Source of the DNA: Klebsormidium nitens
Lineage: Eukaryota > Streptophyta > Klebsormidiophyceae > Klebsormidiales > Klebsormidiaceae
Length of the DNA: 64,000 bases
Direction: 5' to 3'
Assembly: GCA_000708835.1 (NCBI GenBank)
Contig: DF237116.1
Span: 62,001 to 126,000, forward strand
Below the pieces are notes generated by a model. That model searched no databases. It saw nothing but the letters and a program-made list of their open reading frames with translations, and was not told the origin of the DNA. The number at the start of each line of letters is the position of its first letter. Positions within the stretch are counted from its first letter, which is position 1. Both the position numbers and the translations under genes were made by a program. Positions 46,965 through 60,200 of this stretch are shown in pieces.

Positions 46965-49900
46965 CTATCCGTTCAACTCGTCGATGATCACGACGTATGG
47001 ATCGATGTCGGGCGCCGGAGCGGTCATTGGCGTAACCGCCGATAGGTCCTCGTCGGGCGGTGCAAAGAAGGTCGGGAAAGGGGTGACCTCTGTGTCCGGT
47101 TTCTTTCGGAGCGCGTCCCTGATGAACACGAAGTTGCCCTTGTGCCCCGGTACCTAGATTTGTCAAAAATTTCTTCATCATTCAATCCCTTTTTGAAACA
47201 ACCAGAGAAAGACTTTTAAACATCACTCAGACAAGCAGAGTCAACGCGCTGGTTTGTAAGTTGGATCGATACATCATCAGTCCTGAGACCCCCCATACTA
47301 ACTCGGCGAATCTGTATTGGTGATCGAAAAGAGGGTTGAGGGAGTCGCTCGCTCCACGCAAGGATTAGAAAATCGGTAAATTGTTATGCTTGTCACTCAG
47401 TATGCACCTTCGAGAGTCCCGGGTTGAGATGCGGCAGACCGGCAGGACGTACTTAAACCTTGAAGCCTATGACAAAATTCGAACTTGAAGTATTTTCTGA
47501 ATGGAGGTGATCTGACAACTCAGATACGTCGTCTGTCATGGCGAGTGAAGCTTGTGGTTCACTGACGCCTTCAAACCTTTATGCTTGTTTACGAGAGGGA
47601 GAGAATCGCAAAGGAGTGTGATGTAGAACCTTCATCTCAGAAACGCAACGCTACACCTCGCAAAGGGCTGAAATCTTGAAGAGAGTTTGACGACCAAACG
47701 TTCGACTCTTCGACACAAGAAAGATTCCAGACAACAATCAGGGACCGACGACCGGAACTGCCCTCAAAGTCTGGCCATCTGAGGGATGATCGAGAATTTC
47801 AACACATATACACGGAACTCAGCCAACAACCTTTTACTACCAATAGTGACTGACTCCGCCAACTCAGCAAACACTCAAAAGACTTTGCGCCACCATTTTA
47901 ATTGTGAGGCAAGCCGACTTATTTTTCCGGGGGGCAGAGATGACGCTGCATACCTGCCCCCTGACGTAGATGAGATCCCTGGCCGGGTCGACTTTGTAGA
48001 TCCAGACGGACTGCACCGTGCGCGTCTCATTGCCCATCTGCCCCGCCATCTTCTTGTTTTTGAACACTTTTCCGGGGTCCTGGAAACGAAAAACAGGTTT
48101 TATATCGTGACCCAAACCTTATCAGACTTCTGTGCAACTTGTTCTTGAACACCTTTCCGGGGTCTGAAAACAAAAAAACAGGTTCAACATCGTGACCCAA
48201 ACCTTATCGGACTTCTGTGCAGAACCAGGGTTCAGGGCATGGTTGCATCAAAGGGTTTTGAAACTGAAGCCCAGTCTGCGCGCCCGTCGAATCACTTCAG
48301 TGTTGAAAACTGCGAGGACTTTTCCGCCGACGTTCTTGCAGTGAGGAGACTGAGAGTGCCTTCAGCATCTTGCCGCCAAGTAAGAGATCGCTTCTGGGGT
48401 TTAGAAGGACGCAAACCTTGTTACACGGAGCGTCATGTCCCTCTTAAAGATTGTTTCAAAAATCAGCACCAACCCTTCCATCCCCACGAATGGAAGTGGT
48501 CTGAACTCGCGCTTCAGACCTTGGTACCAGAACACGGCAGAACACGCGTCTATGTACGTTTTCATCCGACTCTGTTTCCGTGAATGCTCAAACCCAAACC
48601 TCCCTTCAGAGGAGGAGCGGCGTCTCACCTGCCTCCATTCCTTTCTGCTCTCATGACAATGAAGCGGGAAGCTATACTAAACCAAGCTGAAGCGAATTAG
48701 ACAAAACCAGAACTTCGATCTTCTCCCGAACATCAAGCGCATCTCACCTGTCTCCCTCCCGTGGAACCCTGAGACCGGTGAGACTTCGAAGCACCGTGCG
48801 ACGCGTTGCCCCCCTTGAAACCGTGCCGTTTCATGACCCCCTGAAAGAGGTCAAACGGCGGTCAGACACTGCGGGATGTTCTTTCTTTCACGTAATGAGC
48901 GACGAACATTGCACAAGGAGGATACTCTTCGCAGTGATGTGACTTAGGGCATGCATGTCGGTCCTGCCTTTTGGTAGGAAGCAAGAATGCTTACGCCATA
49001 CCTCCACAAGCAGAAATTACTCTGGTAAGATTAGATGCTAGCGAAAGGGAGATTGCCAGGTCCAGGACTCGATCTCACAGGCGTGGGGGCACTACCCACT
49101 GGCTGAAGTTCGAGCGTCAATTCACGAACGAACGGCCTCAAATTATACCCAGCTTGGCTTCAAAGCCTCCGAAGATGAGTTACAAGGAGGGAAGAAAAGG
49201 GTACGTACCTGGAAACCCTTTCCGATCGTGGTACCCTGGATGTCGACATACTGGCCCGCCACGAAGTGCCGAGCGTGCAGTTCCGTTCCGATCTGCAAAC
49301 ACGGGAACGCGCTGTGGTTAGCAGAGGGTTACGGATGGGTTCAGAATAACCCATTCCAGCGCTGTGCAGGTCAGTTTTGCGAGCAAGGGCAGGAAACCTG
49401 CTTTTGTAAACACGTGACCGGTATTCGCAACAGCTCCGCTCACGAGAAAACCGTTTGGTAGGGTTTGATATATTTGAGGAGTCAAGTCACAGAATGGTTG
49501 GACCGCGTTTGAGAAATTTGCTCAAAGGGACTGATGTGTCACAGCGCTTTGAGCAGCTGAGTCACCCTCTGGAAGGGCGACCGTGCAAGAACAAGGCTAT
49601 CTTTCTGGTCGCCAATGAAACGCACCTGATCTAAAACGCACGCCAAAGTCCAACCTCTGTGAGCAGATGCTAACACACAAGAGCGGGTGCAATCAATGAC
49701 TAGCTGCCAAAATGAACAAAATAGTGAGCGCGATCGGGAACAAATCAAACGGTGCAGGTAATCCTAGAAATCTAAAACCACCCAGTGGGGTCTTTTGTCC
49801 CAAGACCTTGGTGAGAGGACATAGAAATCCTGCTGGCAGAGCGCTTTACTCAACAACCGTCCAACACCTCCGCAAACTCCGCTTCACTCCATGATATGCC

Positions 49901-52772
49901 ACGGAACAACAACCCATGGAACGGAACGAGCCCACAGAACAACAAAGTCACACACTTCTGAGGAGTTCAAATGATTCAAGCGAGAGTGCTTACCGGCAGC
50001 ACCGCGTCGGGCGACACCCGAAACTCGTGCAGCCTCCGTTTCAGATTGGCCCCCTGTGCAATGAAGTGCCCCAGCAACGGCTTGGTCAACTGCTTCGCCT
50101 TTTTGGTACCGCCGCCGATTTGCAGAGCGGTATACCCCTCCTTTTCGTCCGTCTTAATCTGGACCACCTGCAAGTGTGAAATCGGGCGCGCGTGAGCATT
50201 GTTGCAGGGAGCTAAAAGCAGGGTACTGAGCGAGGTTGACACGGAGGAACCAAATCTCAAACCGATTTGCGGGGCAGTACACCCTTCCTTTTCGTCCGTC
50301 TTGATCTGGACCACCTGCAGATATAACTATTAGAAAAGGCTTGAGTTGTGCGAGGGGGGCTAAGAACGAGTGTACCGGAACAAGGCAGCGATGGAGCGAA
50401 ACTTGAAAACGTCGAACTGTGGGTCTTCTCAAGCCAAACCTTCAGTCCCAATACGGAGCAATGTACCCCTCCTTCTCGACCGTCTTCATTAGGACCACCT
50501 GCGAGTTGAAAGGCAAGGAAGGCTTGCCATCTGCAAGAGGAGTTAAGAACAAGCGTACAAAGCGAAGGTCCGACGGAGAGAAAGTTGAAAACGTCAAACT
50601 GTGGTCTCCTTAGCAGACCTGGAGCAGAGTGTAACGCTTCTATTCATCTGTCCTGATTGGACCACCTGCACATGAAACGGTCGCCAACCTCAAAATCAGT
50701 GGAGCAAAGACGAGGGCTCCCGATTCAGTCAGTTGTGCAACAAAAGGTTGAAACTTCGTACTGCCCTTTTCGGAGTCGGGCCTTATTTCGACCGTCTGGA
50801 CCACCTGCGACCCGGAGTGATATGGAGCACTCTTACGATTGCAAGCGACGCTAAGAAGGAGGGTACTAGGACAAGATAGCAATGGAGCGGTAGACACCAA
50901 CACCTTGACCTCCCTGGTATTGCTAGAAACGTCGCTGTTATATATGCCCACATGCGGTCCGCCCGGAAAATCGGATGACCCCGGTTCAGAAGACTTTTAT
51001 GGCCGAGATCAGCGCTGAACCCCATAGATCCGCAAGGATAATGATTAGTATATCAATCCTTGCCTCTCAGGTCAACCTGCCGTTCCTTTGCAACGGTCAG
51101 CACAATGCAGGCGCCAGACTTGGCCGATGCGTTCTAAAATGGTCCCTAGGAATCAGCGGTTTTCAAAACGGTGAACCACACCTCCATTGCAGCAAGACCT
51201 TGAATACAGCAGGTACTCAGAAGACAATCAGTAAATACACCAACCCCGAGTCCTAGTGCAGAAGGATTCAGGCACTCTCAGCCCCAGTCGAACAGCAAAC
51301 AATCTTCAATATTCAAATGCAAAGATGATGAAGATTGAAGCCCCTAAGATCGCTCACCTCGTTTTCGTGAACCCAAAGCACCGTCACTGGAATCCGTATC
51401 CCCCACTCGTCCCACAGCGCAGTCATACCACACTTCACCGCAATGACACCTGTCCGCATCGAGTCCGGCCCCCAAGGCCGGGGCTCGACAGCTGGACCGG
51501 GAGTCAGCCAAGAGGGGGTTTTCGCACCAGCGGGGTTTCCAACACCAGAGGGGGGAATCACACCCGGGGGGATGTTCGCACCGGTTGAGGATGTTGCGCT
51601 GGAGGAAGATGAGGCACCGTAAGAGGTGGAAGCAATTGGCGGCGGCGTGGCGGGGGGGTTCCTGGCCTGCAGCATACGGGGGGGTGTTTGAGAAATATAA
51701 ACAGCGCAATGCGATGTGCCACTTAAGTCTGTCGCAGCGACAGGCAATGTCTCAGCGGTTTCAATCAGTCCTCATGACCGAGTGGCTTGAAAAGGTGAGA
51801 TGGCAGACTCTAGGCAGCTTCTTCCAAAAAATGGTCATAGAAGACATTGATGCTGAGTACCAAACACAAGCTTTCGCTTTCTACAGCCATTTGCCTTCAT
51901 TTCTTTTGTTCCACAGCCGCTAGGCCATGGAAGGTCTTGCGGGATTTTGACCTGAACTAATCATGCTAGATCAACAGTGCCTATAACCTGCTTTGAGAGT
52001 GGCAAAAGCAATGATGATTTCTACAAACTACGTTATATATTTCAATTGCTTGCACCAGCCATGTTGCACTCCGCATGTGAAAGAGGAGATTTGAAGGCTT
52101 CTTAACCGACAATTTGAGAAACAGCCTCGTCAAGCGGACCAGATCATGAAGAAGGTCACCGCAGATGTTAAGACTTGATTGTAATGCAGAAGTGCTGATG
52201 CCACATTGACCATTCTCTAATCAGAACCTCACCTCAGAAGAATGGCCCGCTGCGTCCGCTGCGAAGCTTTCTGAAGCAAAGCGTCCATCCAGCGGAAAGT
52301 CCCCTTCCAAACCCTGCTCCAACGCGCTCGGCCCCGATGACAACCCGCTACCGTCAGCATTTCGCTGCCACATGGCATCCAGCGACTGGCTCAAAGCTGC
52401 CAAGTGTTCCTCATTCAATTCTGGAACGTCTCTCCTCTGCTGGACGGCCGCCAACGTGGACATCCTCATACTAGTTCCCAAACCGCTGATCCGCGTCGAT
52501 TCGCGAGCCCCCACCCTGCCTTGCAGCTGTGAGCGCTCCTGTCGTGAGCTGTTGACACCACCATGCGACGCCGCCCCAGGCTCGCTAGGCTCGGTGGTAA
52601 CAGTGTCAGATGCACATTCAGCTCTCCTGAAAGTGCCATCAGACCACTTATTGGGAGAAGCAGTGTCCTCGACAGGGGCTGCTGCGGTTGTTGAAAAGAC
52701 TCTGGCACCCGGCGCCAGTCTCTGCTGTAGCGCGCTGCGCACGATCCGAGAGAGCTCCCGGCGAACCGCCAT
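46965..52772 (-). CDS. Mitochondrial large-subunit ribosomal protein uL3m
   Basis: Organellar uL3, a core 50S-type ribosomal protein near the peptidyl-transferase centre. Exons: 52772-52233, 51666-51358, 50167-49994, 49292-49209, 48840-48748, 48079-47954, 47153-46965 (TAG). Every join is phase 0 and the product is about 504 residues. The start [18 protein letters not shown], with a following RVFSTT, is a typical Arg-rich mitochondrial presequence and cleavage region. The uL3 core runs from about residue 252: [84 protein letters not shown]. After this comes an acidic C-terminal tail ([12 protein letters not shown]). About 200 residues of low-complexity sequence between presequence and core are unusual; bacterial uL3 is near 210 residues in all. 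Exons 3 and 6 have echoes in their upstream introns. Confidence 0.94.
48082..48222 (-). repeat. Acceptor-side echo of uL3m exon 48079-47954 with intron flank
   Basis: The exon start (KVFKN coding, plus strand TTGAACACCTTTCCGGGGTC) recurs at 48143-48163. The following about 55 intron bases (AACAGGTT to GACTTCTGTGCA) are repeated almost unchanged. The unit spans the junction and the copy is upstream of the acceptor. Confidence 0.9.
50265..50810 (-). repeat. Four acceptor-side echoes of uL3m exon 50167-49994
   Basis: The exon start [18 protein letters not shown] recurs with junctions at 50314 ([18 protein letters not shown], nearly intact), 50498, 50665 and 50804, steps of 147, 184, 167 and 139 bp. 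All are upstream of the real acceptor and decay with distance. Several keep CTGCAG-type acceptors. Confidence 0.92.
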
Positions 52773-54243
52773 TCTGAGGTCGAGCACACAATGGTGCTGC
52801 GCAGGTGCAGGTGTGGAACCACTGGTTTGCAAGTGGTGTTATTCCTCCTTACAACATCTCAAATCATTGCTCAGGCACGTTGGTCCTTGTGGTCCAGAAG
52901 AAAGCACCTGATCAAGCCTACTCCTAGGAGCCCGCTTCCTTCCTGCACCCTTCTCGGCTTGACCCTCCAAGCGCTCGCCTTCTGCCCTCTCTTCAACTTT
53001 CAAGTTGTGCCAGACCATTTTGGCAATGCCGTTCTCAGCAGTTGTCATTCCGTTTTGACTGCGGCACCTGACGACGACGTTCCGCTGTAATACGCCGCAG
53101 GGAATGGCGGAATTCTTAAATCAACGCGCGCAAGCAGAAGCTTCAATCTCAACCAGACGCAGGAAGTCAAGCAACGGTTGTAAACCAACAATTACGTTAC
53201 AACCAGTACGGTACTACGGTACCGTACTGCCATTCCCATTCGCACTAAAATAATTATTTTAAGGCCACTGCGAAAAAAAATAAACTAAATTGCGACTGAG
53301 GTGCGAAAATGCGAAATAAGAAAACAATTTTTAAAAGTCACATTTGAGGCTTTTTTGAGTAGGAAATTACGAAAAATGGGTCTTTTGCGAAAATTTTGAA
53401 AATTATTTGAAGCCGGTGCGAAAACAGAAAACTTTCGAAAATAAATATTCGCACCAGCATGGTGCGAATGGGAATGGCAGTACGGTATACCGGTATGCAC
53501 CCCGTGTGTACCCCACCCTAGCAAATTCAATAAGCATACCTTACACAGTTGCTGTACAGTTGCTGTACTCGAAGCCTGAAGAGTAAAGGAGAGTCCAAAT
53601 CCCCTGGTGGAATCTCAAGAAGTTCCAGCTTGCTAGACTGGACTTGAACTTGAAGTTGAAGGCCTTCCCAATTGTCATCAGGGAGGCAATGGACAGGGCG
53701 GAATGGTCACCGCAGAGCATGACTCGGAGCAGATCACTGCAGCTCTCTGACCTCTGGAAAAAAGGGGGGAAAAAAGATGGTTCAACTTCAAGGCAGCCAG
53801 TTGAGCGTGTTAGCCAGCAAAAGCTGCAAAGGTGGAGATGATTGGAATGTCTGATCTGACAATCTAATTTCCCAAGAAAAGTTGCACTAGCGGATGAAAT
53901 TTGAACACGAGGAATGGGACAGACCTGGCGCTGACTGGGGAAAATAGAATGGCGCGCTGTGGTAAAACCTTCTGTACTCCCCTACCTCAAGATTCTGGCA
54001 AGCAGAGTCCGTGGTAACATCCGTCTACATTTTTGGGGCAACCCAAACACAAAGCTGGGAAGCGATTGGGACGTTCCACCACAGTCAGAGCAATGCTTGG
54101 AGTAGCACCTTAGCACCATTTGAGTGGAGCTCTTTACTTGAGAGGCTTCCGCTGGACCTAAATGGGTCTTCGTAGTGTGTGAAGGTACGCAAAATGTTGG
54201 CATAAGCTTTGTGGATGAGCCTCATAGCTTATAGCGCCCCGCG
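52773..54243. other. Divergent intergenic region, uL3m and large gene
   Basis: 1.5 kb holding the MITE-like element at 53220-53487. Otherwise no gene recognised. Promoters of both genes are expected here. Confidence 0.6.
53220..53487. mobile_element. MITE-like foldback element
   Basis: Perfect 26-bp terminal inverted repeats (53220-53245 and 53462-53487, core TGCCATTCCCATTCGCAC) bound a 268-bp AT-rich, non-coding body. The body repeats the word TGCGAAA in several places. It sits in the divergent promoter region between uL3m and the large uncharacterised gene. A target duplication is not obvious; the outer flanks (GTACGGTA-like) are themselves partly symmetric. Confidence 0.75.
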
Positions 54244-57200
54244 ATGGAGCTCCCCCGGGAGGTCGCTGACTGGCTCGTCGCCTGCGGCGCCCTTTTACAC
54301 CCCGAGACTGGCCCTTCACGGAGCACTCGTAATGTGACGTCATCAGCTGACGTCAGCACGTTCGTCCACCTCGACGACGATGCGGCGGCGCGCTTCGAAA
54401 CAGGTATCGGGACCGCAGCTTTGGTCCGAGTTTTGCTGCAAGAGAAAGGGCTTCCGGAGGCGAATCTGGACGGTTTGCGAACGGCGTCTTCTCCGGTGGC
54501 AAAGCTCTTCAACTGGAACAAGCTGAGTCCGGCGTTAGCGGCGTTGGGCGTACCGTTGGATAGTGAGACAAAGTCGCTGATTTTGGCGGGGGACGTCGAT
54601 GCGGTGGGGGACATACTGTCGGTGTTGCACCAGATGCACGGGGACGTGTATGCAGACAGGATAGTCAGTGCGCAGACTTTGGAAGAAACAAAAGAGAACG
54701 AACGGGGAGGCACAGATGGTGATCTAGAGCGGGCGGAAAGGAGAAGCGGGGGGGCAGATACTGGAAAAGAGCTGGGTAAAGAGTATGCAGATACGAGAGG
54801 TGGCCCGTTGGACGAGTCTAGGAATGAGCGGGGAGAGTCCAACGCAAATGGTAGAAAGGGGGAGGTTTACGGAGGTCAGGAGACAGAGGATTACGTCATA
54901 AACCAGCTTCATAACCAAAGCTCCCGAAAACCAGCTCAGAATGGCAGGTCTAGAAAGAGGGACGAAGAAGAGGACGAGGAGGGCGAGTCGGATGCACACG
55001 GGGGTGAGGGGAATGAGTATCTCGAAGGCAAATCTACCCCGCCGGAAGAGAGGATTGATTGGAGTCGGCTAGCCAGCACAAGCGGACGCCCCTCGAGCCG
55101 ACTGTCAGATATAGAGCCCAGACAGGAACGGGCAGCGGGGGGTGAAAATACTGCCAAACAGAGGGAGGGGGCATCGAACGAACCAGAATCGGGGGCCGGC
55201 GCAGGAGGGATGGAAGTCTTGGCTCGACTTGCATCAGATAGTTTTGCGGTGTCATTGTTAGACGCGGCTACTCGGTTGGCCGGAGGAGACTTTGCAGAGT
55301 GGATCGTGAGGGGGGGCACGGAAAACGAGAAAGTTTTGGTGTGGCTTGAAAAGGTGGCGGAAAGCGCCGGTGTCATAGCCGCCGCAGCTGTCGCCGAGCC
55401 GTCCGACTTGACACAAGTGCTCTCGGTCGTGAGCACGGGCATGGGGTTCGGCAGCGCTGACGTCATCTTCGCCACGTGTCAGGCCCTGGCTGGTCTTGCA
55501 AGAGCTCTCCCCGAAGATACGTGCACAGACTGGTTTTTGAGCGAAGCGGGCCCTTTACAAGGCCTTACGGACTGCTGGTTAACCCACCGATCGAGCCGGT
55601 CAGCGGGCGGGTTAGCCGAACTAAGCTCATCTTTCTGTGGGGGAATGATGAGGGCCCTGTTTCAAGATAAGTTGCACGAGGTCCTGCCTGAGGCGGCAGT
55701 GTACATGGATGTGACGGAAGCGATTTTGGGGCCTCTCGGGAAGAACCACACGAGCAGAAAAGCGCTTGCCGCGGCAGGAGTGCCGGGAGACCTCACAGCT
55801 TTTGCGCTGCGGCATCTGGGTGAGTGTGATAAGCTCCGTTTCTGTCCGTACGTCTGCAAAGGGTCAGCAGGAAAGGGGTTTTGAGCCCAGTATGCGCCCT
55901 TGGATTCTTCTCAAAGGCAAGGGCGATCGACCGAAGGCTTTTGCATAAGCTCTTGTAACTTTGTTGGGAAGAGAGGCGCTTCAGTTTGTTTGCATCAGCA
56001 ACGCACAAAGAGTCGAGGAATAAACTACAAGCCTTGTATCCATGGTAAAATTCTTTGGGTGACTGCCCTCTAAATCGCAACCTTTTCTTATGAAGTTACG
56101 TCGTCGCATCTTTCGCATGCCACCAACGAATATAGTTTCCGGTAACTTAGCCTAAACCGTTTCTCGGAATACATTTGTGAGAAACTCTTCTGATTGTAAT
56201 TACCGCCGCCGCCCATCTTTGCAGGTAACGGCCAGGAGGAAGGGGTAAAACTGGCGGCAATGAGCCTTGTGACAGCGGTCTGGGCTCGTTTCCCAAGCCA
56301 GGTCCGTGATCTAAAGCTCCCGTTTCGAGGATAGGTGCACACGATTGCATCTGCTTGCTGTATCATCGGCAGAGGTTGCTGACCAGTCGAGAAATGGAGC
56401 ACTTTGTTTAATAATCCGTATCAGAATAAATAGAAGAGCCAACTCTATCCCGTTTCGTTGTAGAAAAGACGACCTAACTTGCCTCGCGACCTGAAAGCGT
56501 GGGTGCTGCGAGGCTAAATCTTCAGAGCCCTTTGTAGACCAAGACTTTAATGGAGGAAGAAAAACGGGCACTCTGTTTTAAGCGGCAGGTTGAGAAAGTT
56601 TTCATTTGGTGCGCTTTGCGGTGTCCATTCTTAAGCGTGCATTCTGCAAGTCTGTGTCTCACCGTTGTGGAAAAACTGCCAGCACGAATGAATCCAAGTC
56701 TCAAAGCGCTGTTCTTCTCTTTAGTTTCTTTCATTCGCTGTTCAAGTTTGTGTAGCTTCCGTCTACTGTCAGGTCGAGAAAGATGACGACTGGTGCCGCT
56801 TTCCGTTGTCCATTCTCAAGCGCCCCTCCTAAAAGCCTGGCTGTTATTCGAAGTGAAGCAGGTACTGACACAGACAATGAAGCTTCAAAGATCTATCATC
56901 TCCAATTCTGCTCTTCCTCCCCTTCAAAGTCATCAAGCCTTCCTATGATTGACAGGTTTGAAAACCACAGAGTCCTGTTTCTTTCTTGCACTCTCCGTGC
57001 TCAAGCGGATTGTGCGGCAGAGTCACGTCAGATGTGGTATCACCGAGTACCATGAAACGCAAACAAAGCTTCGGTCGACGCGCTTACCTGAATCCCCTCT
57101 TTCTCAACCTGAAGATTGAAAAGTCTTCCTTTTTCTGGCAGGTTGAGACAGACGAGAACCTGTGTTGCCTCCCAATCTCCAGGCTTAAACGCGCTTTTCC

Positions 57201-60200
57201 GCACAGCAAAGCATGTTGAGAAGCAAGACCACCAAACACCAACAACCGCAAGCAAGCTTTGATTGAAGCGGCTTATCTTGCCCCTTCCTTTATCTGTTTT
57301 CTGATGAAGTTCTCCCTTTTTTGGCAGGTCGAAAAAGACGAAGACCGGTGTCGCCTCGCAATCTCCACGCTTAAGCGCGCGTGTCGCGACGCAAGTCCGA
57401 CCCTCCAGCTGGCAGCGCACGGCGCGCTCTTTCGACTGCTCGACGGCTTCATCGCCGCCGGCTCCGCTTTCGCGCCGCGAGTTTACAAGGTGCTTCCGCA
57501 TTTCATTGCCCGTCATGAAGCATAAGCTTAACTTCTGTCAAGTATCGGTCTTAGTCAATCGAACATTCTAGAATTTCCTATACGAAAGTGTCAATATCTT
57601 AGGCACAGAAACCAGGTCTTCTCGCCACACTTCAGAAATCACTTTTTTTGAGAGGCACAGCACGCTTGTCCGATGCTCGAAAGTCTCTTGTCCGGCTGCG
57701 CGTTTTCTCCGCGGGTAGTCAAGCGGCCGATATTCTTCGTAATATCGTGGCGAATTCCTTCGTAAAGTTGCGTACATTTCTTCATGGCGGGTGTTGGTAC
57801 CTGGCATCTGATCAAAAGCTCCCCTCTTGATGACTTTTTAGCCCAATAGTCTGAAGAACGCATAAACCGTGACGACAAGACCCATAATCTTTTAGTCCTC
57901 GGATCGACTACCCGTAGGCCTTTCTCTTCTCCTGGTTCCGGCGCGACCTCCAGTTTTCGGCCGCCTCCGACCTCAGCCGCTTGGTTCACTATATGCTCAG
58001 ATGCATTCCATGCAGGCCTTTCTCGTTCCTTCTTCGAGCACTTTTCCCGGCCCGACGTGCACGCCTCGTTCGTTTCCATTCTGAACCACGTCCTGACCCG
58101 CCATCCTTTAGGATTACGATCTTAGAAAGGCTGGGAAACCTGAAATCATTGACCACGGGAATCCACGGTTTCTGAGTCCTCAGGTTCCAAGTCTTCACTA
58201 CCCGCAGGCACTACTCGTCTCGTTCTTCCAGCCCGACCTGCACGCGTCCGTCGTTTCCCATCTGAGCCACGTCCTGAACGCCAGCCATTGTTGTTACGGT
58301 CTTCAATTGGATATTTGAGTCTGGATTCTACTTCTGCTCAAGAGTGCTTTTTGCAGGCACTCCTCATCTCCTTCTTCGAGCACTTTTCCCGGCCCGACCC
58401 TCCACGCGTCCGTCCTAAAGGCAAAACCCTATCATTCCGGTCCTCAACTATAAATCATGTACTCTGAATAGAAGAATTTGAATTCTCCTCATCCTCAAGT
58501 TTCATTCCCTACAGGCCCTTCTCGCCTCCTTCTTCGAGCACTCCTCCCGCCCCGACCTTCACGCGTTCGTCGATTCGAACTGAGCCACGTCCGTACCCGT
58601 CACCTTTATCATCTTAATTTTACAACGGGGTTTGTACGACCATTTTCCAAGCATCATCACACTAATGCTCATCCTTTTTCTGCAGGCCCTTCTCTTCTCT
58701 TTCTTCGAGCATTTCTCCCGCCCCGACCTCCACGCCTCGGTTGTCTCCAATCTGAGCCACGTTCTGACACGCCATCCGACCGTCCCGGTCGGGCCCATGC
58801 TCGAGCCGCTCGCGCGCCACGTGGCGCTCCACGGCTTCTCGCCGCTCGACACCGACTTCTTTCTCGTGCTCGCTAGGTGGGGAACCAGCTTTCCACAGGA
58901 CTAAATTTTGAAGCACTGCATTCCGGCGTCTAAACGGTAACGCGTAGTGGGTTTGGAAGTGGGCAGTTGGATCCAAAAATAGGTTTGTGAGTTTGAAGGC
59001 TTCCTCGTAAGCAGGAGAGAAGCGCTAAACGACAGGGTTTTTGAGGGGACAGCAGCGCGAGTGACAGGAATGCAGACCCAGACATCCCTGCAGGACAAGA
59101 TGCAACTCTTTGCGTCAAACTTGCTATCCCGGTTCTAAGCTACTGAGGCAGCCCTGAGCCGTCGGATGCCTTCCAATTTTTGATCGTACGGTCGAATATC
59201 AGGAACCTTGTTCGAGAATCTGGAAACCGGATGGCAACAACGGAAACAACTGTATACGGGCTAGTACTTTTGGTAACTGTCAGGAGGCGTGGCAACAAGT
59301 GCCGTTATTCGCGCCTCCCAAATTACTGACTTTCCAACCGCGTGCGCTTTCCGCAGGCACCGCCATGTGGACGCCAAGCAGGCGGCCCAGCTCGTATCCA
59401 TGCTGGGCCATATCGTATTGCACAGCCCGCGATATGCCCCGGACGTCCTCCCGGCTCTCACCGGGGTTCTCTCCCGGTTCCCCGAGCCGGGGCCCGCGGC
59501 CGAAGCGCTCGCGTTGTTTTGCAAAGAGGGTTTCGAGGCTTTGGTCGGCTTTCTCCTAAGGTGAGAGCAAACGAGGTTTTGATTTCTGGAGCAAGCAATT
59601 CTTCAGAATGGTGTGCAGTTATGCAAGAAGGATATCTTACAACGGTATGAAGGCTGTCAACAACTCACTAATGACAGGAAAGTCGCTCTCGGCGAATCGC
59701 GTCAGATTTGGAGCACATTTAAGGAGTATTTATGAGCTTACATGTGGGTTACGTACGCCGTTCACGATAGGAAGAATCCAACTTGAATCCAACCTGAGCT
59801 CTCTTCGATCAAGCGGCCAAGGGTTGATCGTTGTCTCAAACGAGCTCTCAAAAAGGCGCGCTCTTTGATTGAAAACGTAAAGTACTTCTGAAAGGACCCT
59901 TGACGCTCAACCTCCCCTGCTATCACTTTTCTGATGATGGATGACCTGCCTTAAACTGCATTCTTCTTTTACAACGCAGGCCACAAGACAGTCCCACCCA
60001 TCCCCCGGTCACCGAGGTCCTTCCCCCAGTCCTCATCCAAATCGCGCGCACGGGTTATCCCCACCTGATTGCCTGCCTCCAAGAGCGCGCCGCGGCCGCG
60101 CGCGCGGACTTCTGCGCTCGCGCGCGCTCCGCGGCCGCGCACCCCGTCCTCGAAAAGCTGGTCGCCGCGCTAGAGGCGTCCCAGGCCGGGCCGTCCGCAA

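Noticed and set aside
54222-55475. Minus-strand Ser/Pro-rich ORFs of 179-206 codons
   Set aside because: Antisense shadows of the 525-codon first exon of the plus-strand gene; no splice or start support.
56575-57205. CRISPR-like regularly spaced array
   Set aside because: The repeat unit is the whole 185 bp including intron, copies diverge, and the context is a eukaryotic intron.
58012-58590. Plus-strand ORFs reading SFFEH-like peptides as true ARM repeats
   Set aside because: Copies stop or shift frame within about 25 codons and lack donors; they fit decayed echoes.
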